A stretch of 64,000 bases of DNA from CAVYEM01 sp963767635 (GCA_963767635.1 CAVYEM010000001.1:2170001-2234000), one strand, 5' to 3'. Counted from the first letter of the stretch, positions 52,463 through 61,173 are shown. Numbers and translations: made by a program. Notes: a model not told the origin generated them from the sequence alone.

Positions 52463-53341
52463 CTAGTCCTCCGTCCTCACCGCCGCACCCGCTGCGGGCG
52501 CGACCATAGTTGCGTTCGTATGCGGCGTTTTCCTTGCCAGGCCCAGAATCGCCCGCGCTTCGTCCGGGCAGGCCACGGGGCGTCCGAGTTCACGCGCTAT
52601 CCGCACCACGCGCGCGACCAGCTCCTCGTTCGTCGCCAGCCGCCCCTTCGCATAATAAATGTTATCCTCCAAGCCGACTCGGACGTGACCGCCCATGGCA
52701 ATCGCCGCCATTGCCATGGGCAACTGCATTCGCCCGATGCCGGCGACTGACCACGTGCATCCCGGCGGCAGCGCGTCGACCAGGTCGCACAAGTTTTGCA
52801 CGCTGGCGTCCAGTCCGCCCGGGACGCCCAGGACGAAGTCGACGTGCGCCGGGAACCGGATCAACCCTTCCTTCTCCAAACGACGCGCATTCGTGAGATG
52901 GCCTTTGTCGAAAATCTCCAATTCGGGTTGCACGCCGAACGCCTGCATCTTCTTCGCAATTGCGCGCATGATCGGAAAACTGTTTTCAAATACCTCGTCG
53001 CCGAAGTTGACGGTTCCGCACGTGAGCGTCGCCATCTCAGGACGCAGTTCGAGCACTGCCGCGCGCTCCTCCGGCGTCATGCCGATGGCGCCGCCGGTCG
53101 AAAACTGCACGATCAGATCGCTGCACGTGCGGATCGCTTCCTGTGCGGCGGAAAAACGCACGACGTCGTGCGTATTGGTGCCGTCGTCGTTGCGGCAGTG
53201 CACGTGAATGATGCAGGCACCGGCCTCGCGCACTTTGCCGGCGACTTCTCCCAGCTGCGCCGGGGTAACGGCCAGATGCGGCGTCTGTTCCGGCGTGAGT
53301 TCCGCACCGACGGGAGCGACGGTGACGATTAGGGGATCCAT
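52463..53341 (-). CDS. kce: 3-keto-5-aminohexanoate cleavage enzyme-like protein (DUF849/BKACE)
   Basis: 292 residues of the BKACE family: IIHVHCRNDDGTNTHD with zinc-binding His46/His48, VQFSTGGAIGMTPEERAAVLE cut at GGAIGMTPEER, GTVNFGDEVFENSF, PELEIFDKGHL, and RVGLEDNIYYAKG with the ligand Glu. Kce condenses 3-keto-5-aminohexanoate and acetyl-CoA to acetoacetate and 3-aminobutyryl-CoA in lysine fermentation; other members cleave different beta-keto acids (e.g. dehydrocarnitine), so substrate is not certain. It overlaps the kamC-like gene by 13 bp, which favours the lysine role. Confidence 0.82.
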   Translation of the reverse strand: MDPLIVTVAPVGAELTPEQTPHLAVTPAQLGEVAGKVREAGACIIHVHCRNDDGTNTHDVVRFSAAQEAIRTCSDLIVQFSTGGAIGMTPEERAAVLELRPEMATLTCGTVNFGDEVFENSFPIMRAIAKKMQAFGVQPELEIFDKGHLTNARRLEKEGLIRFPAHVDFVLGVPGGLDASVQNLCDLVDALPPGCTWSVAGIGRMQLPMAMAAIAMGGHVRVGLEDNIYYAKGRLATNEELVARVVRIARELGRPVACPDEARAILGLARKTPHTNATMVAPAAGAAVRTED

Positions 53342-54923
53342 GGCCGTCCGCTTTCGGCGCCGAGCAGGCTGCCTGCCTCCGCGATGACGTCGTCGTCTAA
53401 GCCCAAAAGCCGTGCGAGCGCGATGGCGTCGCCTTGCGGCGGTTGCTCTTCGCGCACTTCCTCGACGGTATAGTCCATGGATTCCGCCAGCGCCGCAAGC
53501 GCCGCGTCGAGATCGTCGCTTGTCCGCATTCGCGGCATGCAGCGCAAGCCGCGCACGGCGAAATGCCGGACGCCGGCCGCGCCAGCGATTCCGGCCAAGT
53601 GCGTGGCGATCAGGCTCAGGCGGCGGCGCCGGCGCAGTCCGCGCACCAGCGCCACCAGCAGCGCTCTGCCCTCGTGGGGCGTAGTAGTGCGCGCGAATTC
53701 ATCGATCAACACGAGCATCTGCGCCGCGGGACGCGCGAGAATCTGGACGAGCCGCACAACCTCGCGCGCGAACGACGAGAGCACTCCGCCGGCTTCTTCC
53801 TGTGCGCCGATGCCCAGCCACGCGATTTCCCCGAACAGTCCGCAGCGCGCGGATCGAGCTGGAACCGGAAGGCCGAAAGCCACGAGCAGCGCCATAAATC
53901 CGCAGGTCCGCAAGGCGACGGTTTTTCCCCCATGTTGGGACCGGTGATCACAGCCGCATCGTGGAGATCGAAAGAGATCGGCTCGTACGCCCGGCCTTGC
54001 GCTTCGAGCTGCGCGCGCAGCGGCAAATACGAACCGCGTTCGAACGAAAGCTCCTGCGCTTGCGGCACGAGCGCCACGGCGCACGAGTATTGCTGCGCGA
54101 AACGCGCCTGCGCCAAACGCACATCACGCTGCGCCAAGCCTGCGAGCAACGCCTGCAATTCGGCAACGCAGTCGCGCACGCGCTGCGATAAGCCGCTCCG
54201 AACCTCATGCTCCGCCGCCGCCACGCCCTGTGCGGCTTCGTCGCGTCTGCGCAATGCGGCCAGCGCCGAATCGTCGAGCTCCAGTTCGCACAAATAATAG
54301 GTCGGAGCTTCGCGCACGACGCGCACGCCGGGGGGTAACTGCATGATTGTATCGCGCATGATGATGAACTCGCCGCCCAGGTCTTCGCGACCGAGTACGT
54401 GGGCAACGCGTTCGATCGAACGCCCTCGCACGCCCTCGTATTCCGCTTGCGCGCGATCTGCGCCGGCACGCGCACGCGAGAGATTTGCATTGAACGCTTC
54501 AGACAGGTAAAACCCGAATTTTCCGGCACGTCCCAGACCCAACAAGTCCGTCAGTTCGCGGATCGGTTCGGAGACCAGCTGCGCATCGACGCGCTGCGCC
54601 GCGTCCAAGAAACGCAGCACCACGAGCAGCTGCGCGTCATCCAAGACCTGCCCCATGGCCGCAGCGGAGATCACGGGCAACGGATCGGGCGCCATTCGCA
54701 GCGTCTCCCGCATGGCGTCAATCGCTTCAATTGTGAGGGCGCGCGCGATTTGCACGATCTCTTCGGCATGCAGCTGCGCCGCATGTTCCTGACCCGGACG
54801 GTACGGTTCCAAGTCTGCGTACGCGCGCCGCCCGAACTCGCTTGCGGGCTGGAGGATCGCGTGCAGCCAAGACGTTTGCAGCGCGGCCGCCGTAAGGGGA
54901 TCGAGGACTGCGGAAAAGTTCAC
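53329..54923 (-). CDS. kamC: MutS-family ATPase, KamC-like (lysine 5,6-aminomutase reactivase ATPase), frameshifted
   Basis: About 530 residues with the MutS core (LPPGVRVVREAPTYYL cut; helical lever arms) and ATPase domain but no N-terminal mismatch-reading domain and no C-terminal Smr domain. The Walker A is broken by a homopolymer: AACATGGGGGAAAAACC needs one more base to give GPNMGGKTVALRTCGF. Walker B is LVLIDEFARTTTPHEG, followed by SLIATHLAGIAG. KamC proteins of lysine-fermentation loci have this architecture and reactivate the B12-dependent lysine 5,6-aminomutase. ATGA overlap with kamB upstream and 13-bp overlap with kce downstream support that role over DNA repair. The aminomutase genes are not visible. 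Confidence 0.78.
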
Positions 54924-55834
54924 GCGGCGCGCACCAGCGCACCCGCGTACACGTCGAAGGTCGGCAATCCCGTCGCTGCCGCCACTTCACGCGCGAATGT
55001 TCGCGGCTCGAAGTAGCGATCGCGGCCGATGGAAGCCACCGTAGCGGCGACCACGTTCACCGGGCACTCGCACCGCACGTTCAAACGGGCGAGCATTCCG
55101 AGCAGCGCTTGGCCGGACGCGGCGATCTGCGTGGGATACCGCACGACGACTTGCCGTTCTTCACGCTCTCGCACGAGTTGCCAGGCGCGTGCCGCCGTGA
55201 GCGCGCCGTCGATGCGAAGCAGCGGTTTTTGAAGATCGACGGACGCGACGCGCAGGCGTGCACAGAGGGCGCGGATATCGTCTACCGCTTCTTCCATCGT
55301 CGCTGCAGCAGCCGCTCCCGTGCAAACGATGGCCGAATCGGCACCTCCCGCAAGCGCTGCGACTCTATCCAGCGCACCGTCGACGATCGTTTGATCGCAT
55401 CCGAATTCCGCAAAGCGACTCACGCACGCTCGAATGCCCCCGGCGGTCGATGGTCCGGCGAGTTCGTAATTCGCGCCGCTGCGCACCCTGGCGAAAACGA
55501 CCTCACCCGCTGCCGTTCGCCAATCGGTGAAGTCGATCAGTTCGCACGCCGGATGTGGTGGAAGAAGATTTTGCGCAGTGGCGATGACCGTGCCCGGCCG
55601 CAAGAACAGCCGCGGTTTACTTTGCGAATCCGAAACGTCTATCGCTTCGCCGTCGCGCCCGCTGGAGGTGAGCCCGGCTCGCAGGCCCGCGGCGGCCGCG
55701 GCATGCGCGAGCGCGCGCATGGCGACGGTCTTGCCGACGTTTTTTCCGGTGCCTACGATAAATACGGAGTGCGCACCGTTCCCGCGTGCGAGCTCCAGCA
55801 GAGCGGCGCCCACGTTCATCGCCTTCATGCGCAT
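54920..55834 (-). CDS. kamB: P-loop protein, KamB-like (lysine 5,6-aminomutase reactivase subunit)
   Basis: 304 residues with an N-terminal P-loop VFIVGTGKNVGKTVAMRAL (28-36 GTGKNVGKT) of the MinD/SIMIBI-like class, then a GRDGEAIDV loop. The remaining part (IVDGALDRVAALAGGADSAIV) looks like a substrate- or nucleotide-binding alpha/beta domain; no other named family fits. Lysine-fermentation loci pair a P-loop KamB with a MutS-like KamC, and here the two genes overlap by four bases. KamB/KamC rebuild inactivated adenosylcobalamin in the aminomutase. Identification rests on architecture plus the pairing with kamC and kce. Confidence 0.75.
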   Translation of the reverse strand: MRMKAMNVGAALLELARGNGAHSVFIVGTGKNVGKTVAMRALAHAAAAAGLRAGLTSSGRDGEAIDVSDSQSKPRLFLRPGTVIATAQNLLPPHPACELIDFTDWRTAAGEVVFARVRSGANYELAGPSTAGGIRACVSRFAEFGCDQTIVDGALDRVAALAGGADSAIVCTGAAAAATMEEAVDDIRALCARLRVASVDLQKPLLRIDGALTAARAWQLVREREERQVVVRYPTQIAASGQALLGMLARLNVRCECPVNVVAATVASIGRDRYFEPRTFAREVAAATGLPTFDVYAGALVRAA

Positions 55835-55878
55835 TATTTGGAATTTCGAGGAGAAAGCTCCCTGTCAAGGGCCTACTC

Positions 55879-56445
55879 CTAGCCGATGTGAAAGATTTTA
55901 GCCAGGATGAAGCCCACGCCCGTGAGCATCAAAATGATGCCGGAAAACAGTTCCGCGCCTTCTTCGACGCGCCGGCCCAGCACGCGCCCTAAGGTCAAGC
56001 CGGCGACCGTGCTGCAGATCGAAACCACGAAGATGGTGCCCAGCGCCAACCACAGCGGCACACCGATGTATAGGATCGAAAATCCGATTCCTAACGAATC
56101 GAGGCTGATCGACAGCGCCGCGATGAAGAGGCCCCATCCGCGGGACATATCTAAGGGAACCTTTTCCTCTGCCTCCCGGACGGCTTCGAACGTCATGTAA
56201 GCCCCAACGGCCACGAGCGCTGCAAATCCGATATAGCCGGCGAGGGTGCCGAGAAGCCGGCCTGCAATGCTTCCAAGGCCGACGCCGATCAGGTTCATGA
56301 CTACTTCGGCGGCCGCGAAAGCGATGCCGATGCGGATCTTCAGGGCGGGCGTCGTCTCACGTATCCCAACGCCGATGCCGACGGCAAAGACGTCGAGTCC
56401 CAGCGAGAAGGCGACGACCAGAATTTTTACGAGATGCATCTGCAA
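55879..56445 (-). CDS. mntP: MntP-type manganese efflux pump
   Basis: 188 residues with six membrane helices. The conserved acidic residues are present: LGLDVFAVGIGVG in helix 1 and SISLDSLGIGFS in the repeat, plus the family motif VVMNLIGVGLGSIAGRLLG. It exports Mn2+ from the cytoplasm. The 10-bp gap to the response regulator gene upstream leaves no room for a yybP-ykoY riboswitch directly before it; the two genes probably share a transcript. Confidence 0.85.
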   Translation of the reverse strand: MQMHLVKILVVAFSLGLDVFAVGIGVGIRETTPALKIRIGIAFAAAEVVMNLIGVGLGSIAGRLLGTLAGYIGFAALVAVGAYMTFEAVREAEEKVPLDMSRGWGLFIAALSISLDSLGIGFSILYIGVPLWLALGTIFVVSICSTVAGLTLGRVLGRRVEEGAELFSGIILMLTGVGFILAKIFHIG

Positions 56446-56455
56446 CGCGTGGACG

Positions 56456-56875
56456 TTAGATGTTGTTGACGGAGCTTTCCAGCGGGTCCGCTTGCGGCCC
56501 CAGCAGCAGGCTGTTGACCGCCGTTCGCAGTTGGGAGATGGTGAATGGTTTGTTCAAAAACAGATTCGCGCCCGCGCTCTTGGCCCGGTCATCCATCGCG
56601 TAGTTGGTGTGCCCGGAGACCATGAGGATGGGCACCGAGCGCGTGCGTTCGTCCGCTCGCAAACGCTCGATCAGATCGATGCCGGAGATCCCCGGGAGCA
56701 TGAAATCGCAAATGATGATGTCGAAACGCAACTCGCGATCGATCGCCACCAGCGCGCTCTCCGCATCGTTGCGAATCAATATCTCGTATGGTCCTTTGCG
56801 CAGTACCGTTTCAATGAGCGCGCATATCGCAGGATCGTCATCCGCTATGAGAACTCGCCACGTTCGTTGCATCAT
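56456..56875 (-). CDS. Single-domain response regulator (CheY-like)
   Basis: 139 residues: receiver domain only. Acidic pocket VLIADDDPAICALIE, phospho-acceptor in DIIICDFMLPGISG, Thr/Ser in LMVSGHTNYAMD and Lys in LFLNKPFTISQL. There is no output domain, so it acts by protein contact. Start ATG at 56875 (next ATG 56872). Histidine kinase not adjacent. Confidence 0.88.
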   Translation of the reverse strand: MMQRTWRVLIADDDPAICALIETVLRKGPYEILIRNDAESALVAIDRELRFDIIICDFMLPGISGIDLIERLRADERTRSVPILMVSGHTNYAMDDRAKSAGANLFLNKPFTISQLRTAVNSLLLGPQADPLESSVNNI

Positions 56876-56944
56876 GTCGCGCACCACTTTCCCTTCATCG
56901 GCAGCAGGTGCCTCGGATGCGCTGCATGATTTGGTAAAGTTTGC

Positions 56945-57715
56945 ATGAGATACGGCGGCGCAGCGCTCTTTTCCGCGGCAGCGGCTTTGCTCGCGCTCGT
57001 GATGATCGGACCGGTTATCGCGATGCTCGCCGCCGTACCGCCTTCGGCGGTGGTGCGCGCGTTTGCATCCGCGCCGGCGCAGGATGCGTTGCGCGTCTCG
57101 CTCGCTGCATCGTCGATCGCCGTCGCCGTCGCTTCGCTGCTCGGCGTTCCGGCAGGATACGCCCTCGCCCGCGCGCCGCATCGGCTGCGCGGCGTGGTGC
57201 TTTCGCTCCTGGCGCTCCCGCTGGCGTTTCCGCCGGTAGCCTCCGGAATCATGCTGCTGCAAACCGTCGGAACGCGCACACCGTTGGGCTCGGCGCTTGC
57301 AGCGCATGGTCTGGTATTCGTCGATTCGCTCTGGGGCGTTGCGCTCGCGGAGTTCTTCGTGGCCGGATCATTCGTGGCGATCACCGCCGCAGCGGCCTTT
57401 GGCTCGCTGAGCGTCATCTATGAAGAAGCCGCGCGAACGCTCGGCGCGGGTCCGGCCTCATTGTTCTTTCGCGTCGCGCTGCCGCTCGCGGCGCCAAACG
57501 TTCTGGCGGGCATCGTGCTCGCGTGGATGCGCGCCATCGGCGAATACGGAGCGACGTCGATACTCTCATATCATCCCACATCGCTTCCGGTGCAGCTGTA
57601 CGTGACGCTGTCGTCTACCGGCGTTGGCGCCTCGCTGGCGCTCAGCTACGGCTTCGTCGTGCTTGGTGCGATAGCGATGGGCGTACAATGGGCTCTGCGC
57701 CGGCGCGTCGTATAG
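56945..57715 (+). CDS. Molybdate/sulfate-type ABC transporter permease (ModB/CysT-like)
   Basis: 256 residues with about six hydrophobic spans and the EAA loop EEAARTLGAGPASLFFRVALP followed by the family marker GEYGATSIL. It belongs to the inner-membrane permease group that imports molybdate, tungstate or sulfate. No binding protein or ATPase gene adjoins it; the following genes encode proline dehydrogenase and Dtd, so its partners must be elsewhere. It is divergent from the regulator/mntP pair. Confidence 0.85.
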   Translation: MRYGGAALFSAAAALLALVMIGPVIAMLAAVPPSAVVRAFASAPAQDALRVSLAASSIAVAVASLLGVPAGYALARAPHRLRGVVLSLLALPLAFPPVASGIMLLQTVGTRTPLGSALAAHGLVFVDSLWGVALAEFFVAGSFVAITAAAAFGSLSVIYEEAARTLGAGPASLFFRVALPLAAPNVLAGIVLAWMRAIGEYGATSILSYHPTSLPVQLYVTLSSTGVGASLALSYGFVVLGAIAMGVQWALRRRVV

Positions 57716-57723
57716 GCGCCGTG

Positions 57724-58620
57724 ATGGCCGTACTCGACCGTTTGTTTGCGCCGGATTCGTTCTTTTCGAAACGATTTTTCTTTTTGGCAAAGCGATTTGT
57801 GGCGGGTGACACGATCGAAGCAGCGATCACCGCGGTGCGTGAACTCAACGCGCACGGCATGACTGCGACGCTGGATTTTCTGGGCGAAGACGTACTTGAG
57901 CCCGAGGCGGCGATCAAAACCAAAGACGCGTATCTGCGCATGCTGGATGCGATTGCGGCGGGCAGCGTGCGCAGCAACGTTTCGGTCAAGCTTACCGCAA
58001 TGGGCCTGCTGATCGACGAAGAGCTGGCGCTTCGAAACCTGCTGGCAATCTTGGATCACGCCTCGCGCGTGAATCCGGATCCGTTCGTTCGCATCGACAT
58101 GGAAGGCTCTCACGTCACCGAGGCCACCCTGCGCGTTTTCGAGCGCGCATATAGCCAAAGATCGAACGTGGGCCCGGTGCTGCAAGCGTATCTGCGGCGT
58201 ACAGAGCAGGACGTCGAACATGCAATAGCGCTGCGGGCACGCGTACGGTTGTGCAAAGGAGCGTACAGCGAACCGGCCGAGATCGCTTATAACGACATGG
58301 CGCAGATCCGCGAATGCTATCTTCGCAGTGCCCGGATGCTGCTCGATGCGGGACATTACCCCGGCATCGCGACGCACGATCCCGCGCTCATCGAAGCCAT
58401 TAAGACCTTCGCCTCGGATCGCGGTATCGGTCGCGAGTCGTTCGAATTTCAGATGCTCTACGGCGTGCGTCCGGCCTTGCAGAAGCAATTGATCGCGCAA
58501 GGATATCGTTTGCGCGTGTACGTGCCGTTCGGGACGCACTGGGCGGGGTATTTCTACCGCCGCGTTGCCGAGCGAAAAGAAAACGCGGTTTTCGCGCTTT
58601 CCTCCATCTTCTCCAGATAA
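57724..58620 (+). CDS. Proline dehydrogenase (monofunctional, PutA N-domain type)
   Basis: 298 residues. A PRODH TIM barrel: GMTATLDFLGEDVLEPEAA, SVKLTAMGLLIDEELAL, FVRIDMEGSHVTEATL, ALRARVRLCKGAYSEPAEIAY cut at KGAY, and the C-terminal YGVRPALQKQLIAQG with VYVPFGTHWAGYFYRRVAER (FAD and proline site). It oxidises proline to pyrroline-5-carboxylate and reduces quinone. It is followed closely by dtd. The P5C dehydrogenase gene is not present in the window. Confidence 0.94.
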   Translation: MAVLDRLFAPDSFFSKRFFFLAKRFVAGDTIEAAITAVRELNAHGMTATLDFLGEDVLEPEAAIKTKDAYLRMLDAIAAGSVRSNVSVKLTAMGLLIDEELALRNLLAILDHASRVNPDPFVRIDMEGSHVTEATLRVFERAYSQRSNVGPVLQAYLRRTEQDVEHAIALRARVRLCKGAYSEPAEIAYNDMAQIRECYLRSARMLLDAGHYPGIATHDPALIEAIKTFASDRGIGRESFEFQMLYGVRPALQKQLIAQGYRLRVYVPFGTHWAGYFYRRVAERKENAVFALSSIFSR

Positions 58621-58625
58621 GCCCG

Positions 58626-59075
58626 ATGCGTGCGGTAGTGCAGCGCGTTTCCCGGGGGTGCGTTTTCGTCGCCGGAAAGAACGTGGGGCGCATCGGCACG
58701 GGGCTCGTGGTGCTCGTTGGCGTCGCGGTCGATGATGCGCCGGCTGATGCGCGAACCTTGGCGGAGAAGCTCGCCAACCTGCGCATCTTTCCGGACGAAG
58801 CCGGACTGATGAATCGCAACCTGCACGAATGCGGCGGCGGCGTGCTGCTGATCTCGCAGTTCACCTTGCACGGTGATGCGCGAAAGGGACGGCGGCCGTC
58901 TTTTGCAGCGGCCGCTCGGGAAGACGTAGCGCGGCCGCTGTACGAGCAAGTGGGAACGCTGCTGGAACGGGAGGAGATCCCCGTCGCCTACGGCATCTTC
59001 GGCGCGGACATGCAAGTCGAGCTCGTCAACGACGGTCCGGTCACGATTCTGCTGGACACGAAAAGGACGTTCTGA
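58626..59075 (+). CDS. dtd: D-aminoacyl-tRNA deacylase
   Basis: 149 residues. The DTD fold with cross-subunit GP motif: NDGPVTILLDT, SQFTLHGDARKGRRPSF catalytic Thr/Ser region, LRIFPDEAGLMNRNL. It frees tRNA from mischarged D-amino acids. The start 5 nt after the PRODH stop indicates shared translation. The intrinsic terminator at 59129 lies 54 bp beyond its stop. Confidence 0.96.
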   Translation: MRAVVQRVSRGCVFVAGKNVGRIGTGLVVLVGVAVDDAPADARTLAEKLANLRIFPDEAGLMNRNLHECGGGVLLISQFTLHGDARKGRRPSFAAAAREDVARPLYEQVGTLLEREEIPVAYGIFGADMQVELVNDGPVTILLDTKRTF

Positions 59076-59099
59076 AAAACCTGCCCGCAGGCTATTCGC

Positions 59100-59244
59100 C
59101 GCGAGGGGGTGGACCGGCAAGACGTTCCAAAAACGCCATCCAGGCGTTTTTCTACTTGGCCGCTTTTTCGAGGAAACGAAGTTTTGAAGTCGGCATCCTG
59201 CCGAGCTCGAAAAAATCGGACACTTGCCGGTCCACCCCCTCGCG
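59100..59244. repeat. Nested palindrome element with 22-bp perfect terminal inverted repeats
   Basis: Left arm 59100-59121 (CGCGAGGGGGTGGACCGGCA...) and right arm 59223-59244 are exact inverse copies over 22 bp. Between them are three further inverted repeats: AAAAACGCC/GGCGTTTTT (59129-59151), TTTTTCGAG/CTCGAAAAA (59164-59172 and 59206-59214) and TCGGCA/TGCCGA (59190-59204). It is a 145-bp MITE-like or structured-RNA-like element in the dtd / lipoprotein intergenic gap. No transposase is nearby; no open frame of note. Confidence 0.85.
59129..59151 (+). terminator. Rho-independent terminator after dtd (bidirectional)
   Basis: AAAAACGCC - ATCCA - GGCGTTTTT: a perfect 9-bp stem of which the inner four pairs are GC, followed by five T in either direction. 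It can stop the PRODH-dtd transcript and the converging lipoprotein transcript. It lies within the nested-palindrome element. Confidence 0.8.
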
Positions 59245-59286
59245 TCGATAGCGCAGCACAGTGGTACGCGGGAGCAGCGGTTTTGC

Positions 59287-59679
59287 TTACCGATCGGGCG
59301 GCGCATCCTCCGACGTGCCGTCCAAATATCCGATATGCGTGACGTAGCAGCGAATCGCTTCTCCTCGCGGCCGAGCGCCGCCGTTGTCAGCAATATCGAA
59401 CTCTACTGCGCGCGTTTGACCGGGATCGAGTTCTCGCCTCAGCTTGGCCGACGCTGCAAAATGCGCGTAGCGAAAGTCTTGGTAGAATGCGGCTGTGAGG
59501 TCCAATTGCGCGATCGGCCGGTACGATTTGTTTTGAATCGTTGCCTGGATCGCCGTCTCGCTTGGCGTGGAAAGCGCGCCGCAGCCGGATACTCCGACAG
59601 GCAGGCGCTGCGGATTGCCCTCGCATCCCGCAAGCAGCGCGGCGCCGCAGAAGAAAGCCGACGCACGAAACCATCTCAT
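59287..59679 (-). CDS. Small lipoprotein, hypothetical
   Basis: 130 residues with a lipobox-type signal LLAGC following AFFCGA, so lipid-anchored in the periplasm. The rest resembles a DUF-type fold with an Ig-like strand pattern: ATIQNKSYRPIAQLDLTAAF, GQTRAVEFDIADNG. Start ATG at 59679 overlaps the stop of the HEAT-cyclophilin gene (ATGA), so coexpressed. No specific family named. Confidence 0.7.
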   Translation of the reverse strand: MRWFRASAFFCGAALLAGCEGNPQRLPVGVSGCGALSTPSETAIQATIQNKSYRPIAQLDLTAAFYQDFRYAHFAASAKLRRELDPGQTRAVEFDIADNGGARPRGEAIRCYVTHIGYLDGTSEDAPPDR

Positions 59680-61173
59680 TCCGAGGTGTCGGGCAGTCGT
59701 TCGATGCGGAGGATTCGATCCGATTCGACCAATCGGCCCAGAACGTCGAAACCCCAAAACACTTTTCCAAAGACCGTGAAATCGCGATTCAGATGCAGCT
59801 GCGGTGAAAGCGTGATGTAGAATTGCGTACCCGCGGAGTCCCGGATGGCGTGCGCGTTCGGCGGTTTTGTATAATTCAATCCCATCGAGATGACGTTGAC
59901 TGTCTTGTTCGATCGGATTCTCTTCCGCGGGAACGGCATACCCGGCATCCCCGTTGCCGGTTCCGCTCGGATCGCCCGTCTGGACGACGAAATCCGGCAC
60001 GATGCGAAACCACCGGTTGTCGTCGTAATACCCGCGATTTGCCAGATTCAGAAAATTCTCCACGGTGAGCGGAGCCCATTCCGGATAGACTCCACGTACA
60101 CGTTTCCTTGACTCGTCACGATGCGAACGCGCGGATGCGGACCAATTGCAGGGCCCGTCAGCAATGCGACGCTGCGTGGATCGATCTTGGGTGCAAGCGC
60201 GACGGCGCCGGGCGAGGGCGGTTGTGGTTTTCCGGTATGAGGCGTTCGCGCACGAGCTCGCAGATATGCAAACCGGTCCGGCACCGGCGCGGGCGTGGTT
60301 ACATCGCGCGGAATCTGGGTCAAATGCTCCGTCGGTTTACCGCCATGCAATATGCGAATCGACTCGAGCGTCTGTTCCTGCACGCGCCACGAAGAATCGC
60401 GCAGCAATGGACGCAAGAGCGCGATCGCCGCAGGATCTCCACGGCGGCCAAACGCGCGCACAGCCTGGATGCGCACCACTTCGTCGTTGTCGCGCAACGC
60501 TGCCGACAACAACGCGCGCGGCGCCTCCTTTGCAAAACCTCGGTACAGCGACCATACGATGTGCGCGCGCACCCACGAATCGCGTTCGCGGCGCAAGGAT
60601 GCACTGAGCGCCGCAAGCGCTGCGGCGTCTTGCGGTCGGCCTGAAAACGCTTCGAGCGTCGTCGCCGCACGCGCACGCACCACCCGGTCGTCCGACCGCA
60701 AGAGCACGGCAACCCTTCGAACAGCCACCCGCTCTTGCGCGGGCATCATCGCGGGAGGTGCCGCAGTGGGACTTTCCAAACGGTCCGTCGCGTCCAGTGC
60801 CGCCACGCGAACCACATTGGTTCGGTCGTCGAGCGCCGTCAGGATGCTGGGGGCCGCCGCAGTACCGCCGATCAGGCCGATCCCATATACGACCATGGCT
60901 CGGATCGCTTCATCCGGATCGGCGGCGCGCCGCCGGAGCAATGCTATGCCGGCAGTGCGCTTGGTACGTCCAACGGCGAGCGCCGCCCGAATCGCCACCA
61001 ACCGATCGCCAGATTCGAGCAAGGCAGCCGAGCTGACCGCTTCCCAGCGAACGCTGCTGCTCCAAGCGCTCGATCCGGCGGAACGGCCCGGAAGGGGCCG
61101 GCGCTACCGCTAGGGCGGCCAGCAGCAGCAAAGCGAGCGTCACGGGACGCCCGCGTGCCGCGTTCTTAAACAA
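59676..61173 (-). CDS. Secreted HEAT-repeat / cyclophilin-type peptidyl-prolyl isomerase fusion, three frameshifts
   Basis: A TTG start and a signal peptide (PVTLALLLLAALAVAPAPS) precede HEAT repeats (LLESGDRLVAIRAALAVGRT, VRARAATTLEAFSGRPQ, ALRDNDEVVRIQAVRAFG, LLRDSSWRVQEQTLESI) over ~270 residues and a C-terminal cyclophilin. Repaired, that domain reads VRIVTSQGNVYVE, YPEWAPLTVENFLNLANRG, WFRIVPDFVVQTGDPSGTG, VISMGLNYTKPP, TQFYITLSPQLHLN and FTVFGKVFWGFDVL. Breaks: ~61027 (one extra C), ~60089 (one base missing in GAGTCTATCCGG), ~59905 (one extra base in GAACAAGACAG). PPIase activity would fold periplasmic proteins. Each break needs only one base. Confidence 0.82.

Noticed and set aside
53329..54923. 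Mismatch-repair / MutS2 endonuclease
   Set aside because: It lacks the Smr nuclease and mismatch-reading domains and overlaps kamB- and kce-like genes, so KamC is the better fit.
55846..55878. Manganese riboswitch (yybP-ykoY) associated with mntP
   Set aside because: The region upstream of mntP is only 10 bp and the downstream gap has no conserved riboswitch core.
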